Below, one piece after another: positions 1 through 7,046 of a stretch of 64,000 nucleotides of DNA (position 1 is its first letter; every line of letters starts with the position of its first letter). The notes below the pieces were generated by a model. That model saw only the letters and a list, made by a program, of their open reading frames with translations. It had not been told where the DNA came from and searched no databases. This DNA is from Pasteurellaceae bacterium RH1A (GTDB taxonomy: Bacteria; Pseudomonadota; Gammaproteobacteria; Enterobacterales; Pasteurellaceae): the NCBI GenBank assembly GCA_012221805.1, contig CP015195.1, positions 1,597,771 through 1,661,770 of the forward strand. Direction: 5' to 3'. Position numbers and translations under genes: made by a program.

Positions 1-132
1 ATAAATCACTTCTTTGTTGAGAAAATGAATATTGAAGAATGATGCGGCATTTTCAATAGCTTTTAAGTTATATTCAAATTTTTTTGACTCATTAAAGTCT
101 AATCTTTTATATCCATCAAATTTATTAGCCAT
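1..132 (-). CDS. Partial CDS, candidate toxin of a type III-like toxin-antitoxin locus
   Basis: An ATG at 132 opens a reading frame that runs without a stop through the window edge, giving 44 residues that begin MANKFDGYKRLDFNESKKF and include FFNIHFLNKEV. I do not recognise the family; the N-terminus does not resemble what I recall of ToxN, CptN or TenpN. The reason to call it a toxin is position: on the same strand, upstream, lie a terminator-like hairpin, two 52-bp tandem repeats and a consensus promoter, which is the order antitoxin RNA, leaky terminator, toxin seen in type III systems. The ribosome site is weak (AAAGAAAA). The gene sits on the mobile-element side of a tRNA-Leu attachment site. 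Only the N-terminus is visible, so the function is inferred. Confidence 0.45.
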   Translation of the reverse strand, partial: MANKFDGYKRLDFNESKKFEYNLKAIENAASFFNIHFLNKEVIY

Positions 133-161
133 ACTATTTTCTTTTACACTATAAAGCATTA

Positions 162-180
162 AGCCCACATAAAGTGGGCT
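162..180 (-). terminator. Hairpin between repeats and candidate toxin gene
   Basis: A perfect 7-bp stem (AGCCCAC / GTGGGCT) with a 5-nt loop. On the minus strand it is followed by TAATGCTTTATAG, not a clean T-run, so it would terminate only partly. This is the place where type III loci carry a leaky terminator that sets the antitoxin RNA to toxin mRNA ratio. Confidence 0.5.
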
Positions 181-195
181 CAAATTGTTGGTTTA

Positions 196-299
196 TTCTG
201 GTGTCTGCCACCGCTAGGCCTTTACATCCTAGATCAATATCAGAGTTTTCTGGTGCCTGCCACCGCTAGGCCTTTACATCCTAGATTAATTTCAGATTG
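196..299 (-). ncRNA. Two 52-bp tandem repeats, candidate type III antitoxin RNA
   Basis: Two head-to-tail copies (196-247 and 248-299) match at about 47 of 52 positions. Read on the minus strand, each copy contains two small hairpins: CTAGG...CCTAG around ATGTAAAGG, and GGTG...CACC around a 5-nt loop. The differences between copies fall outside the paired bases: the second loop is GCAGG in one copy and GCAGA in the other. Repeated structured units transcribed ahead of a protein gene, two to six per locus, are how type III antitoxins (ToxI, CptI, TenpI) are made before the toxin cuts them apart. The assignment rests on layout only. Confidence 0.5.
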
Positions 300-351
300 A
301 CGATGAGCCAACAACTCATTGCGTTATTAAGGCTACGCTACCTTTTTACTT

Positions 352-380
352 ATACTATGATCTTATGACTTAAAAGTCAA
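352..380 (-). promoter_or_regulatory. Sigma-70 promoter for the repeat RNA
   Basis: On the minus strand TTGACT (375-380) is separated by 17 nt from TAGTAT (352-357), close to consensus in both boxes. Transcription would start near 345, run through the two repeats and reach the hairpin at 162-180. The leader contains a small hairpin, ATGAG/CTCAT, at about 303-319. Confidence 0.65.
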
Positions 381-542
381 TAAAGATCATAATATTTTAA
401 AGCCAGTAATGACACATTCATTATACACCGTTAAACAGCGAAAACTGACCCTGAACTTAGCTTAACACAAATACTAATAAATGCAATCGCAAATGTTGAG
501 AAGTTCTGTGAATTTGCTTTTTAAGAGTGTGGCTTAAATATC

Positions 543-687
543 GCCCTAACCAATCTAGCTTGGTTAGGGCTCAGCTACAATCGAAAATACCGATTGTAGG
601 GCAGGACGCTATTGCTATGCTCTGGACAAACTCCATTAATCTGAAGTAGCGGGGTGCGACTCTATGGTAGAGTCCCTGTATCCACCC
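543..687. ncRNA. Cluster of strong hairpins, no ORF; possible structured RNA
   Basis: The gene-free stretch 400-980 holds three near-perfect hairpins in a row: an 11-bp stem (543-553 with 560-570), a 9-bp stem (575-583 with 591-599), and a 7-bp stem with a 3-nt loop (658-664 with 668-674) enclosed by GGGTG/CACCC (652-656 with 683-687). A weaker stem (822-828 with 839-845) lies downstream. I see no convincing open frame on either strand. This could be a structured RNA, an element-end structure, or remnants of mobile palindromes; the strand is not decided by the sequence. The rest of 381-980 shows nothing I can name. Confidence 0.35.
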
Positions 688-980
688 TGTAGGATTATTG
701 TAAGGATATTATATTTTTATTCAAGCCCTATATGTCATTTTTTACTCTCTCAAAGCGTATTCTATCAAGAAATGAAACCACTCCACTATTTTTAGAAGCT
801 GATCACATTTTTACACATGAGGCCTGAAGTTTTCTATGTTCAGGCTTTACAAACTTGAAAAAGTGTGTAGGATCGTTGTTGTCGATTATATGTTCGACAG
901 AATATTCTTGGATGTATTGGCTAGGTACACCTAGAGTTGGAGGCGTTTTGGTCTATTTAGGAAAATATACCCCTGCACAT

Positions 981-993
981 TTGATTCAAAATC
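981..993 (+). other. Attachment-site core of an integrative element in tRNA-Leu
   Basis: TTGATTCAAAATC covers the anticodon loop of tRNA-Leu(CAA). To its right the sequence is a good tRNA 3' half. To its left the bases cannot pair with the anticodon-stem 3' strand (TCCGC would need GCGGA; the sequence has TTTGA), and no D-arm or acceptor strand is present. This is the signature of recombination inside the tRNA. From memory, ICEPmu1-type elements of Pasteurellaceae have this same motif, read on the other strand as GATTTTGAATC, as their direct repeats in tRNA-Leu. Confidence 0.6.
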
Positions 994-1039
994 CGCCGCC
1001 CATAAAGCGTGTCGGTTCGAGTCCGACCCTAAGGCACCA
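983..1039 (+). pseudogene. 3' half of tRNA-Leu(CAA)
   Basis: Seen in order: anticodon loop TTCAAAA with anticodon CAA, stem strand TCCGC, a variable arm, the T-arm GTCGG TTCGAGT CCGAC, the acceptor strand ending CTAAGGC, and ACCA. One extra C stands between T-arm and acceptor strand. The 5' half (acceptor, D-arm, 5' anticodon stem) is missing. It is therefore the fragment left in the chromosome next to an integrated element; the functional copy should be at the element's other end, outside this window. Confidence 0.65.
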
Positions 1040-1058
1040 ACTAGAAAACTCAAAAGAG

Positions 1059-1096
1059 AGCCTTTAAGAAGCTTAAAACTTCTTAAAGGCTTTTTT
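1059..1096 (+). terminator. Rho-independent terminator of the tRNA-Leu locus
   Basis: A 13-bp perfect stem (1059-1071 with 1079-1091) with a 7-nt loop is followed by TTTTTT. It lies 20 nt after the tRNA CCA end and fits as the original terminator of the tRNA transcript. Confidence 0.85.
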
Positions 1097-1122
1097 GTGC
1101 TTATAAAGCAGACCACCACCTC

Positions 1123-1545
1123 TTACACATAGTCCAATTCATAATATTCCCCATAACTTTCATCCAAGACTTCTTGTAATTTTAGAGCAAAAGAATTTGG
1201 GGTTAATATATTTAATTCATCTAGGTCAAGGCTTGGGAAGATAGAAAAATGAGCCTTATGTTCATTTAAGAAAGGCACCAGCTCATAAAAGAATTCTCCA
1301 ATTTCAAAGGTAACAGGTGTCGTATCTGACCATTCATTGGTTTGATATAATTGGGCAAATTCTATCTCCGGAAAAAGAGGAAAGAGAATACGGCCATCTT
1401 TATCAATATACTGCACAAATTTCCCATCTTTATTAGACTGCAAGGCCCATATTTCTCCGCTGTCGCAAAATCTGTTTATGGTAAAATCTATGCGTTTTTG
1501 AGGCTCTGCCTTAAGCAGGCCTTCCGTTCGTTTTTGTAAATTCAT
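1123..1545 (-). CDS. DUF2750 family protein
   Basis: 140 residues. The segment WALQSNKDGKFVQY...GRILFPLFPEIEFA...NEWSD and a later acidic part resemble DUF2750 proteins: small soluble proteins of unknown function, about 110-140 residues long, with a WAL...LFPLWP core. The start has a good ribosome site (GGAGAA, 5 nt before ATG). There is no signal peptide or membrane helix. It is the first gene on the chromosomal side of the attachment site and has its own start signal rather than an operon partner. Small acidic proteins near ankyrin proteins are often orphan immunity proteins, but nothing in the sequence proves that here. Confidence 0.6.
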   Translation of the reverse strand: MNLQKRTEGLLKAEPQKRIDFTINRFCDSGEIWALQSNKDGKFVQYIDKDGRILFPLFPEIEFAQLYQTNEWSDTTPVTFEIGEFFYELVPFLNEHKAHFSIFPSLDLDELNILTPNSFALKLQEVLDESYGEYYELDYV

Positions 1546-1582
1546 TCTAGTTCTCCGTTTTTATCTTATTTATCTCTAATAT

Positions 1583-1704
1583 TGCCAGCGTTCTCGCTGG
1601 TGACAAATATAAGCGGTAAAACTAAGGCTAAAAATTGCAAAATATTAAACATAATTTTCCGCTTGTATTACAAATATCCCCACACCAGCTTGGAGGCTGT
1701 CGCT
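1583..1704. repeat. Decayed family-A palindromic repeat
   Basis: The arms GCCAGCGTTCTCGCTGGTG (1583-1602) and CACCAGCTTGGAGGCTGTCGC (about 1683-1703) are degenerate copies of the family-A arms found intact at 4894, 12106, 34333 and 63706. The long loop contains two uptake-core sites in opposite orientation. A further half arm, GCCAGTATTCTCACTGGT, lies upstream of the ankyrin gene at about 2314-2331. Confidence 0.5.
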
Positions 1705-1717
1705 CTCGAGAGAAAAA

Positions 1718-2296
1718 CTAAGCATATTTATTTAATAGTTCAAAAAAATCCTTATACTTTGGATCTTTCCCCTTAAAATCTTTTAATTGTTCTAGCAAAT
1801 ACCCTTCTCCATTAAAATAATGAACATTACCGCCACTTTTTAGCATTAACTCTAGTAAATCCAATCTATCTGGATAACGGATACACATTCTTAATGGTAT
1901 TAGGTTATCCTGATTAGGAATATTAGGATCAGCTCCAGCCTCTAACAATACTTTTGCTGCCTCAATATTTTTTGAACGCATTGCGTAATGCAAGGGCGTC
2001 ATTCCATATACATCTTGAGCATTGACCTCTACACCATTACTTATAAAAAAACTTACTACGTGTTTAGACGGGCTATTCGCATCAAATCCTAATAAGATTT
2101 TATGTAGCCAATTCCATTTCTCAGATGGAGTTATATCTAAAAATCCCACTTCTTTATTTATAAGGAATATCTTGTCTAAAAAATTCAGATCTCCATCTAA
2201 ACTTGCGTCCAAAGCTCTTAGACTGGGATTTCTCTCGTAAATCTCTTGATATTTATCAAGAGATTTTTGTGTTTCTTTTGACGGTTTGTTTTTCAT
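1718..2296 (-). CDS. Ankyrin repeat protein
   Basis: 192 residues with two to three ankyrin repeats in the middle: VNAQDVYGMTPLHYAMRSKN, then EAAKVLLEAGADPNIPNQDN and a weaker third one. The DxxGxTPLHYA and LLEAGADPN signatures are clear. There is no signal peptide and no membrane helix, so it is probably a cytoplasmic protein-binding protein. The ribosome site GGAGAA lies 7 nt before the ATG. The base composition is AT-richer than the core genes to the right. Together with the DUF2750 gene and the membrane peptide it forms a group of small accessory genes beside the attachment site. The partner is unknown. Confidence 0.75.
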   Translation of the reverse strand: MKNKPSKETQKSLDKYQEIYERNPSLRALDASLDGDLNFLDKIFLINKEVGFLDITPSEKWNWLHKILLGFDANSPSKHVVSFFISNGVEVNAQDVYGMTPLHYAMRSKNIEAAKVLLEAGADPNIPNQDNLIPLRMCIRYPDRLDLLELMLKSGGNVHYFNGEGYLLEQLKDFKGKDPKYKDFFELLNKYA

Positions 2297-2355
2297 TATT
2301 TATTTCTCCGATTCCGCCAGTATTCTCACTGGTAATAAACCATAACCCAATAACA

Positions 2356-2550
2356 TCAAGAATGATATTTCTTGTACCAAAGAGACAAAAATATAGTTAT
2401 ACATAGCATAGGCGTAAGCTCTAATAAAAAGCGAATTAACTCACCAAAATCTGCCTTAACAACTCCTCTTACCCAAAAAATAAGATACATAAAAAGAGAA
2501 CCTAATATAGACAAAGTTAAAACCTTTATAAATAAAATGATTACTTTCAT
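2356..2550 (-). CDS. Small membrane protein, two predicted helices
   Basis: 64 residues. Hydrophobic stretches at about 3-25 (IILFIKVLTLSILGSLFMYL) and 42-58 (ELTPMLCITIFLSLW) suggest a two-helix inner-membrane peptide. The ribosome site GAGGG is well placed before the ATG. I do not recognise a family. It follows the accessory ankyrin gene in AT-rich DNA and could be an immunity or regulatory peptide, but that is only context. Confidence 0.45.
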   Translation of the reverse strand: MKVIILFIKVLTLSILGSLFMYLIFWVRGVVKADFGELIRFLLELTPMLCITIFLSLWYKKYHS

Positions 2551-2690
2551 TATATATCCCTCAAAACAAAAAAGCCCATTCCGCTCTCTTTAAGCAAAAC
2601 AGGCCTTGAATAACAGCATATACAAGCGGCTAGATTTAGAGGGAAATTTGCAAATTTCCTGCCGAATTTGACCGCTTGTTTAAGTTCACG

Positions 2691-3083
2691 CTACCAGAAC
2701 TTCCACCAGCTCTTTTTACTTTCTAGCTCAACTGGCTCTGGCATGGCTTCTTTTTCAATGGGTTTGTCGAGCTGAATGTCGCTGACCAAGCCTTGTTGGT
2801 TAAAGTAGACCAAAAGCGTGCGTTGGATTGGCTCTTCATGGCCCTGGCGTTTGATAAAAACGTAATCCCAGCGGTTAGGGGCGAAAGGGTCTTTTAAGAG
2901 AGGGGAACCCAAAACATAGAGCACCTGTTCTTGGTTCATGCCAACCTTGAGCAAGTCCACACGGTCTTGTTCAAGATAGTTGCCTTGCGGCACGTCAATG
3001 CGATAGACCACTTTTTTTACCGTTGAACAGCTGCTGACACCAAGGGCGAGTAATGCGATGGCTAAAACGGACTTCATTTTCAT
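2691..3083 (-). CDS. bamE: Outer membrane protein assembly lipoprotein BamE
   Basis: 130 residues from the chosen ATG at 3083, which has AGAAGG nine bases upstream; an ATG at 3119 gives a longer frame but breaks the signal peptide. The N-terminus is a lipoprotein signal with the lipobox VSSC, so the mature protein is anchored at that cysteine. The SmpA/OmlA core is visible: YRIDVPQGNYLEQDRVDLLKVGMNQEQVLYVLGSP, then the DPF...RWDYVF motif. BamE is the small lipoprotein of the Bam complex that inserts beta-barrel proteins into the outer membrane. The C-terminus ends in a tryptophan-rich KSWWKFW. Confidence 0.93.
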   Translation of the reverse strand: MKMKSVLAIALLALGVSSCSTVKKVVYRIDVPQGNYLEQDRVDLLKVGMNQEQVLYVLGSPLLKDPFAPNRWDYVFIKRQGHEEPIQRTLLVYFNQQGLVSDIQLDKPIEKEAMPEPVELESKKSWWKFW

Positions 3084-3143
3084 TATTATCAACCTTCTTT
3101 TAAAAATTGTGCAAATCATACCGAAACTTGCTGAAAAATGCCA

Positions 3144-4145
3144 TTATTTATTGCGTTCTAACTGGTCACGCAAGTTGGCCGGCAATCCTTTGATGGTTAA
3201 TGTATCATTTAGTTCGTCCCAAATGATACGTTGGCTCAATAATTCAGCATCAAAGCTGATGGTGACCCCCTTGCCCGAGCCTGAAAATTTGGTCAGGGTT
3301 TTCAGGGCATTGCGTACAGGCGGAATGCTTTCTTCTAGGCCATATTCTTGGCTTTCGGTGAACTGGGCGAAGTCCTGTTCATTCAGGGTTGGCAGGGCAG
3401 CAGACAGCTCGCCCAAGGCAATTTCTTCCCCGCTGTTGATTTGCCCCTTGCAGTAGTCAAAGGCCTGCTTTTTCACGGCCTGTTTTTGTTCTTTATTGAG
3501 TTCGCCCTGTTCGCAATAATCGCTAACGGCTTGGAGCAGGGTTTGGTTTTGCAGTTGCGGGTTCAGCCCCTCTTCTGCGCCGAGGAAATCCATAAAGAAA
3601 TCGGCAATCTTACGCCCCACTCGGCCCTTGATAAAGGTTAAGTAACGGTTGGATTGGGCGTTGATTTTAAGCTCCGTTAAGTTAATGCGGCAGGCAATGT
3701 CGTATTGGGTGATGTCTAAATATTGGGTGCGTTTGACCTCCAATTTTTCGTCCACCAACATGGAAGATCGGCTGTCGATCAGGGCGATAAAGAGGTAGTC
3801 AGTGGCCAAGAAATTGTAGCGACAAAGAATAAAAGTGCCGCCTGCGGCAAAGGGATATTTGGCCAGTTCAGTGGCCAGCATTTTGGCACAACTGTGGCTG
3901 AAGGGCAGGAAGTCGTTTTCCCCTTCCAAAAGGCGGTTGAGCCGCTGGGCAAAGACCGAGGTTTCTTGAAAGAGGCCGTAAGCCTTGGCCTTGCTTTGGT
4001 AGGCCTGGTGGAGCTGCAACATCATTTGCTCGACTTCAGGGCTAATGGCCAGCAGGTCTTCACGCAAAATGGTGGTCAATGTTGGGGTTTCCGCCTCTTC
4101 TTGGTGAAGCTGGTGCAGCACAATTTCAGTAACGTTAATACTCAT
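3144..4145 (-). CDS. yejK: Nucleoid-associated protein YejK (NdpA)
   Basis: 333 residues, the usual length. The start [15 protein letters not shown] and the motifs [31 protein letters not shown] and [20 protein letters not shown] are those of the YejK/NdpA family, spermidine-nucleoid proteins of gamma-proteobacteria. The molecular role is poorly known; it co-purifies with nucleoids and has been linked to topoisomerase function. It stands alone, transcribed away from apt across a 145-bp divergent promoter region. Confidence 0.92.
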   Translation of the reverse strand: MSINVTEIVLHQLHQEEAETPTLTTILREDLLAISPEVEQMMLQLHQAYQSKAKAYGLFQETSVFAQRLNRLLEGENDFLPFSHSCAKMLATELAKYPFAAGGTFILCRYNFLATDYLFIALIDSRSSMLVDEKLEVKRTQYLDITQYDIACRINLTELKINAQSNRYLTFIKGRVGRKIADFFMDFLGAEEGLNPQLQNQTLLQAVSDYCEQGELNKEQKQAVKKQAFDYCKGQINSGEEIALGELSAALPTLNEQDFAQFTESQEYGLEESIPPVRNALKTLTKFSGSGKGVTISFDAELLSQRIIWDELNDTLTIKGLPANLRDQLERNK

Positions 4146-4290
4146 TTTCTTATCTCAAACTTGGCAAAAATAGGCGACTATTTTGCGTGAAATCTTGCCA
4201 TCTGACAAATAAATTTGCCCTTTGCCCTTGAAATTTCCCCCAATTTTGCTACATTCCTCAAGTATTTTTCTTTGTTTTTAGGTACCTCCA

Positions 4291-4833
4291 ATGACTCAGC
4301 AACTTGAGCTAATTAAATCGTCTATTAAATCTATTCCAAATTACCCGAAAGAGGGCATTATTTTCCGTGATATTACCTCTTTACTCGAAGTCCCAGCCGC
4401 CTTCCAAGCCACTGTCGATGCCATTGTGGCCGAATTTAAAGACAAGGGCATTACCAAAATTGTCGGCACAGAATCCCGCGGTTTTATCTTTGGTGCGCCT
4501 GTGGCTTTGGCCCTTGGTCTGCCTTTTGTGCTGGTGCGTAAGCCGAAAAAACTCCCTCGTGCGGTGATTTCTCAATCCTACTCGCTTGAATATGGTGAAG
4601 ACACCCTTGAAATCCACACTGATTCAGTGCAAGAGGGCGATAAAGTCTTAATTATTGATGACCTCTTGGCCACAGGCGGCACAGTGGAAGCCACCGCAAA
4701 ACTTATCCGCCGCTTGGGTGGCACAGTGGAAAATGCCGCTTTTGTGATTTGGTTGCCTGCCCTTGGTGGTGCTGAACGTTTAAGCCAAAGTGGGATTGAG
4801 TCTTTCACGCTGGTGAGTTTTGACGGGCATTAA
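4291..4833 (+). CDS. apt: Adenine phosphoribosyltransferase
   Basis: 180 residues, standard length. It converts adenine and PRPP to AMP in purine salvage in the cytoplasm. The PRPP-binding signature [13 protein letters not shown] is at about residues 118-130. The N-terminal [17 protein letters not shown] and [12 protein letters not shown] segments are typical of Apt. It is divergent from yejK and precedes dnaX on the same strand, an old apt-dnaX neighbourhood, but here the two are separated by a 162-bp spacer with an uptake-site hairpin and a palindromic repeat. Confidence 0.97.
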   Translation: MTQQLELIKSSIKSIPNYPKEGIIFRDITSLLEVPAAFQATVDAIVAEFKDKGITKIVGTESRGFIFGAPVALALGLPFVLVRKPKKLPRAVISQSYSLEYGEDTLEIHTDSVQEGDKVLIIDDLLATGGTVEATAKLIRRLGGTVENAAFVIWLPALGGAERLSQSGIESFTLVSFDGH

Positions 4834-4845
4834 AAACAAGCGGTA

Positions 4846-4883
4846 TTAATTTGCAAAAAACCTGCAAATTTACCCCGCTTGTT
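4846..4883 (+). terminator. Inverted uptake-site pair after apt
   Basis: AACAAGCGG and CCGCTTGTT face each other with TTTGCAAA-type extensions between them, so they can form a hairpin downstream of apt. Paired uptake sites acting as terminators are common in this family. There is no long T-run, so termination is probable rather than certain. Confidence 0.45.
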
Positions 4884-4893
4884 AATAGATTAG

Positions 4894-4962
4894 GATAGCG
4901 CCAGCCTCCAGGCTGGTGCTTTAATCTCGCTTATGAGCACCAGCCTGGAGGCTGGCGCTATC
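4894..4962. repeat. Palindromic repeat, family A (copy A1)
   Basis: Perfect 27-bp inverted arms (4894-4920 and 4936-4962) starting GATAGCGCCAGCC around a 15-bp loop. Each arm is itself partly palindromic (CCAGCCTCCAGGCTGG). It is a REP/MITE-like element in the apt-dnaX spacer. Other copies: 12106-12179, 12221-12294, 34333-34406 and 63706-63775. Confidence 0.85.
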
Positions 4963-4995
4963 ATCATAAGTTTCAATAACTGAAAAAAGGTAACT

Positions 4996-7038
4996 ATGTC
5001 CTATCAAGTTCTTGCTCGCAAATGGCGGCCGCAACGCTTTTCTCAGGTTGTGGGGCAGGGCCATGTTCTGTCAGCCCTTGAAAACGGCTTGCGTGAAGGC
5101 AGGCTGCACCATGCTTACCTTTTTTCAGGCACACGAGGGGTGGGCAAGACCTCCATCGCCCGCCTTTTTGCCAAGGGGCTGAACTGCGAAAACGGCATTA
5201 CAGCCGACCCTTGCGGCGAATGTGCCAACTGCAAGGCCATTGAAGAGGGGCGATTTATCGATCTCATCGAGATTGATGCCGCCTCCCGCACCAAGGTGGA
5301 AGACACCCGTGAGCTCTTGGACAACGTGCAATACAAGCCCACGGTCGGCCGCTTTAAGGTTTACCTGATTGACGAGGTGCATATGCTCTCTCGCCACAGC
5401 TTTAATGCCCTGCTCAAAACCTTGGAAGAGCCGCCAGAGTATGTCAAATTCCTGCTGGCCACCACCGATCCGCAAAAGCTGCCTATAACCATTCTCTCCC
5501 GCTGTATGCAGTTCCATTTGCGTGCCTTGGAGGCGGGGCAAATTCGCAGCCATCTTGAATTTATTTTACAAGAAGAACAGATCCCCTTTGAGCTGCCAGC
5601 CCTTGAAAAATTAGCCAAGGCCGCCAACGGCAGTGTGCGGGACGCCTTGAGCCTGACCGATCAGGCCATTGCAGTGAGCAATGCCAACATCACCCTGCCC
5701 ACCGTGCAGCAAATGCTGGGCTTGATTGATGATCATCAGCCGCTGGAACTTGTACAAGCCCTGGCCCTGGCCGATGGCGAAAAGGCTATGGCTGTTCTAC
5801 AAAGTGTGGCGGAAAAGGGCGTGGACTGGCAACAGCTGTTAAGCGATGTGGCCCAAACCCTGCACCAAATTGCCCTCTTGCAGCTCCTGCCTCATAGCCA
5901 TGAGGAGGAAACGCCCCTGCACTTCTTGGCCAAGCAGATTGCCCCTGAAGATGTGCAATTTTTCTATCAGCTTATGCTAACGGGCAAGAAAGAGCTGCCT
6001 TTAGCGCCAGATCAGCGTTCCGGCGTGGAAATGACCTTTCTGCGAGCCTTGGCCTTCCACCCTAAGCGGGTGATTGAAATGCCACTTGCCCCGCCAAGCC
6101 CTGTTCAGCCGCCTGCCCCAAGCCAGCCTGTGGCTAATCCTCAAGACAATATTGCGGCCATTCGTGAACGCTTGGGAGCGACACAAGCCCAGCCTGAACC
6201 ACAGCAAGCGGGGCAAAATGCGGCAAAATTTGCAAAAAAACCGCCTGAAGCCACCGCTTTAGCTGAACAAAAAAACACCGCCACATCGCCTGCCTTGGAA
6301 GCCCTAAAGGCTCGCCAACAGCTCCAAGCCCAGCGTGAAGAATTGGCCCAAAAGGCTGAAGAAGGCGAAAAAAAAAAGCCTGAGCCACTAAACCCAATAA
6401 GCTCCAAAGCGCCTAGCAAAAAGGCCGACAAGCTCAACTTGCAGGAACGCTTTGCTGCCCTGGCTGCCCCAGCCGAGGAAAAGCCTGCGGCCAGCCACCG
6501 CCCTGCCCCGCCACCAAGCGATGAAGAATACCGCTGGACCTGGCTCAATCCCGAATTAGAACACGAGGTCGAGGAAGAAAAACCCTCCGACATCAAGCAA
6601 GCCATCTTGCAGGAACGCACGCCCGAGCTGGTTCGCAAAACCATCGCCCTTTCTTGTGAGCGAGATGAATGGAGCCGGCTCATTAGTCAGCTCAACCTAG
6701 GCGGCCTGCCCCGCCAGTTGGCACTCAACAGTTATGTCAGCCAAAAATCCGACAAGCACTTAAATTTGGTCCTCAACCCTTCCATGGCCCATTTGAATAA
6801 TGACGACACTCGCCAAAGCCTGGCTCAAGCCCTGGAAAAACAAGGATTTGACTACCAATTAAGAGTGGGCGAAGCCAATGCAGATAAAACCCCGCTTGAA
6901 CTCCGCCGCCAGATTTTTGAGGAGCTGACCCAGCAGGCCAGAACGGCCCTTCATGCCGATCCTAAACTGGCCCTGCTTAAAAAAGCCTTTGGAGCCGAGC
7001 TGGATGAGTCCACCATTCGGGCCGTGGCCGAAAAATAA
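4996..7038 (+). CDS. dnaX: DNA polymerase III subunit tau (and gamma)
   Basis: 680 residues. The clamp-loader ATPase core is N-terminal: Walker A GTRGVGKTS (about 45-53), a four-cysteine zinc site (C64, C73, C76, C79 approximately), Walker B LIDEVHML and sensor 1 LLATTDPQKLP. A long Pro/Ala/Lys/Glu linker follows (about 360-510), then a C-terminal domain V that in tau binds the polymerase alpha subunit. At codons 458-461 the mRNA has A10 (6368-6377); a -1 shift there adds one Ala and stops at TGA 6381-6383, giving a gamma-like product of about 462 residues. yadG starts 9 nt after the stop. Confidence 0.97.
   Translation: MSYQVLARKWRPQRFSQVVGQGHVLSALENGLREGRLHHAYLFSGTRGVGKTSIARLFAKGLNCENGITADPCGECANCKAIEEGRFIDLIEIDAASRTKVEDTRELLDNVQYKPTVGRFKVYLIDEVHMLSRHSFNALLKTLEEPPEYVKFLLATTDPQKLPITILSRCMQFHLRALEAGQIRSHLEFILQEEQIPFELPALEKLAKAANGSVRDALSLTDQAIAVSNANITLPTVQQMLGLIDDHQPLELVQALALADGEKAMAVLQSVAEKGVDWQQLLSDVAQTLHQIALLQLLPHSHEEETPLHFLAKQIAPEDVQFFYQLMLTGKKELPLAPDQRSGVEMTFLRALAFHPKRVIEMPLAPPSPVQPPAPSQPVANPQDNIAAIRERLGATQAQPEPQQAGQNAAKFAKKPPEATALAEQKNTATSPALEALKARQQLQAQREELAQKAEEGEKKKPEPLNPISSKAPSKKADKLNLQERFAALAAPAEEKPAASHRPAPPPSDEEYRWTWLNPELEHEVEEEKPSDIKQAILQERTPELVRKTIALSCERDEWSRLISQLNLGGLPRQLALNSYVSQKSDKHLNLVLNPSMAHLNNDDTRQSLAQALEKQGFDYQLRVGEANADKTPLELRRQIFEELTQQARTALHADPKLALLKKAFGAELDESTIRAVAEK
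6368..6383 (+). other. Predicted programmed -1 frameshift site in dnaX
   Basis: The zero frame reads GAA AAA AAA AAG CCT; slipping back one base on A AAA AAG gives GCC TGA, an immediate stop. E. coli dnaX uses A AAA AAG in the same place to make gamma with one extra residue. The upstream GAAGAAGG could serve as the Shine-Dalgarno-like stimulator. With ten A's, transcriptional slippage is an alternative mechanism. Confidence 0.6.
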
Positions 7039-7046
7039 GGAAACCT

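Noticed and set aside
196..299. Reading the two 52-bp repeats as a CRISPR remnant
   Set aside because: The copies are directly adjacent with no unique spacers, and their internal hairpins and downstream gene fit an RNA antitoxin better.
855..1067. A 70-codon plus-strand frame crossing the attachment site
   Set aside because: It starts with TTG, has no ribosome site, and reads through the tRNA-Leu fragment and into its terminator, so it is a chance frame.
3723..4190. A 155-codon plus-strand frame inside yejK
   Set aside because: It is antisense to a well-supported gene and starts without a ribosome site; no family resemblance.
6141..6683. A 180-codon minus-strand frame inside dnaX
   Set aside because: It is the complement of the Pro/Ala/Lys linker of tau and has no recognisable protein features.
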